Below are positions 5,396-6,283 of a stretch of 6,283 bases of DNA, piece by piece; positions within the stretch are counted from its first letter, which is position 1; every line of letters starts with the position of its first letter. Source of the stretch: Acidobacteriota bacterium (GTDB taxonomy: Bacteria > Acidobacteriota > Blastocatellia > Pyrinomonadales > Pyrinomonadaceae); assembly GCA_029777145.1 (NCBI GenBank), contig JAKOSS010000841.1:1-6283 (forward strand). The letters run 5' to 3'. The notes beneath the pieces are model-generated. The model saw only the letters and a program-made list of their open reading frames with translations. It did not search any database and was not told where the DNA came from. Made by a program: the position numbers and the translations under genes.

Positions 5396-6067
5396 TCAAA
5401 CGGAATGTTTCGTTCCGACCGATTCGATCATTCTCTCAAACACTTGGTCGAGACTGAGATTACTCGTATCGATTTCGATCGCGTCGTCGGCCGTGACAAG
5501 CGGGGAATCCGAACGGGTGGCGTCGCGGTGATCGCGTTCCTTGATCTCCTCGAACGTGTGTTCGAAACTCACCGCGCGGCCTTTTTCGAGATCCTCTTCG
5601 TACCGCCGTCGGGCACGCGCTTCCGGGTCCGCGGTCAGGAAGAACTTGATGTCGGCATTCGGGAAAACGACGCTCCCGATATCGCGTCCGTCGAGGACGG
5701 CGCCCGATTCTGATTCGAGTCCGAGTTCGCGCTGATGATCGACGAGAATGCGGCGCACCTCGGAGATCGTCGAGACCTTTGACGCGGCCTGTCCGACTTC
5801 GTTCGTGCGGATCGCGGTGCTGACGTCGCGGCCGTTGAGAATGATCTGAAGATTTTCGGGATCGCCGACGAGTTTGATGTCGCAGTTCTCCGCGATCGCC
5901 GCGACGCCGTCTGAATCATCGATCGAGATGCCGTTTTCAAGGACGGCGAGCCCGACCGCGCGGTACATGGCGCCGGTATCGAGATAGAGCAGTCCGAACT
6001 TTTTTGCGAGCAATTTGCCGAGCGTCGATTTGCCGGCGCCCGACGGGCCATCAATGGCGATGATCAT
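5396..6067 (-). CDS. cmk: (d)CMP kinase (cytidylate kinase)
   Basis: This cytosolic P-loop kinase phosphorylates CMP and dCMP with ATP to the diphosphates, recycling pyrimidine nucleotides for RNA and DNA synthesis. The 223-residue length is usual for the bacterial enzyme. Motifs: Walker A GPSGAGKST (7-15), the CMP-binding LDTGAMYRAV (29-38), the bacterial-type NMP-binding insert with LNGRDVS (77-83), IRTNEV (86-91) and the SKVS segment (96-99), then DGRDIGSVVFP (126-136) and the Arg-rich lid ARARRRYEE (150-158). The start at ATG 6067 puts the P-loop at its usual distance from the N-terminus. The ribosome binding site is poor. The 7-base repeat array reaches to within eight bases of the start codon, an unusually short and repetitive leader. 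The tRNA-Arg gene follows 38 bases downstream. Confidence 0.97.
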   Translation of the reverse strand: MIIAIDGPSGAGKSTLGKLLAKKFGLLYLDTGAMYRAVGLAVLENGISIDDSDGVAAIAENCDIKLVGDPENLQIILNGRDVSTAIRTNEVGQAASKVSTISEVRRILVDHQRELGLESESGAVLDGRDIGSVVFPNADIKFFLTADPEARARRRYEEDLEKGRAVSFEHTFEEIKERDHRDATRSDSPLVTADDAIEIDTSNLSLDQVFERMIESVGTKHSV

Positions 6068-6074
6068 GGTTCAA

Positions 6075-6179
6075 GTAGACTGTAGACAGTATACGGTAGT
6101 CAGTGGCCGGTGGTCAGTGGCCGGTGGTCGGAGGTTGGTGGCTGGTGGTCAGTGGCCGGTGGCCGGTGGTCAGTGGCCA
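6075..6179. repeat. Heptanucleotide array C, about 15 units, upstream of cmk
   Basis: From 6075 the plus strand reads in 7-base units without a phase slip: GTAGACT, GTAGACA, GTATACG, GTAGTCA, GTGGCCG, GTGGTCA, GTGGCCG, GTGGTCG, GAGGTTG, GTGGCTG, GTGGTCA, GTGGCCG, GTGGCCG, GTGGTCA, GTGGCCA. The consensus is GTGGYCR; the units nearest cmk are the most divergent. Alternating TCA and CCG units create a higher-order 14-base period. It encodes no credible protein: the minus-strand frame through it is a low-complexity TDHRPP-type read. Confidence 0.88.
6088..6117 (-). promoter_or_regulatory. Possible cmk promoter inside array C
   Basis: TATACT (6093-6088, one mismatch to TATAAT) is preceded by an 18-base spacer and CTGACC (6117-6112, sharing TGAC with TTGACA). 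Initiation would be near 6081, about 14 bases before the cmk ATG. Both hexamers are formed from repeat units, so the match may be partly coincidental. Confidence 0.35.
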
Positions 6180-6183
6180 GAGT

Positions 6184-6269
6184 CGTTCTCCCGCTCACCC
6201 TTTCGCCCTCTCTCGCTTTCTCCCGCTCACCCTTTCCCCCGCTCTCCCGTTCTCCCCCTCGCCCTTTCC
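6184..6269. repeat. Polypyrimidine/polypurine low-complexity tract with direct repeats
   Basis: The plus strand is almost wholly C and T with scattered G, and the minus strand purine-rich. The 19-mer TTCTCCCGCTCACCCTTTC occurs at 6186-6204 and again at 6218-6236, 32 bases apart. On the minus strand, G-runs at 6264-6262, 6258-6254, 6248-6246 and 6240-6236 are separated by loops of 3, 5 and 5 bases, a canonical G-quadruplex pattern with a further GGG at 6232-6230. No gene is visible from 6068 to the window end. Confidence 0.75.
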
Positions 6270-6283
6270 ACTTGTGATTCAAC

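Noticed and set aside
6100..6282. Minus-strand 60-codon frame rich in Glu/Gly/Arg and TDHRPP repeats
   Set aside because: It reads entirely through the purine tract and heptad array; the protein repetition is only the DNA repetition, and there is no ribosome binding site.

Overview
The window looks like a chromosomal segment of a Gram-negative, moderately GC-rich bacterium. The lineage is inferred, not proven. A secreted protein made of DxDGDGxxD (VCBS/FG-GAP type) repeats, a subtilase ending in a BACON-like domain, and intergenic spacers built of 7-base tandem repeats together recall Acidobacteriota, class Blastocatellia. Heptose-ADP genes imply an LPS-type outer membrane. Every gene I can support lies on the minus strand, so transcription runs from high to low coordinates.

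Layout in transcription order. 6283-6068: a purine-rich (minus strand) low-complexity tract with G-quadruplex potential, then an array of about fifteen 7-base units ending just before cmk. 6067-5396: cmk, (d)CMP kinase. 5357-5050: a tRNA-Arg(UCU) gene interrupted in its anticodon by a 231-nt group I intron, the most notable item here. 4942-4866: tRNA-His(GUG). The spacer between the two tRNAs holds two more 7-base-phased arrays. 4780-3236: a secreted S8 serine protease with propeptide and C-terminal BACON-like domain. 3039-2071: a secreted six-repeat VCBS protein with its own promoter, a good ribosome binding site and a strong rho-independent terminator (2045-2010). 1980-988 and 984-493: rfaE1 and rfaE2, separate genes for the kinase and adenylyltransferase of ADP-heptose synthesis, three bases apart. 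476-1: the start of an unrecognised, probably helical protein that runs out of the window.

The genes form several units rather than one pathway: a housekeeping block (cmk and two tRNAs), two independently transcribed exported proteins, and an envelope operon (rfaE1-rfaE2-unknown). No insertion sequence, CRISPR array, phage gene or integrase is visible. The intron is the only mobile-type element, and it is too small to encode a homing endonuclease.
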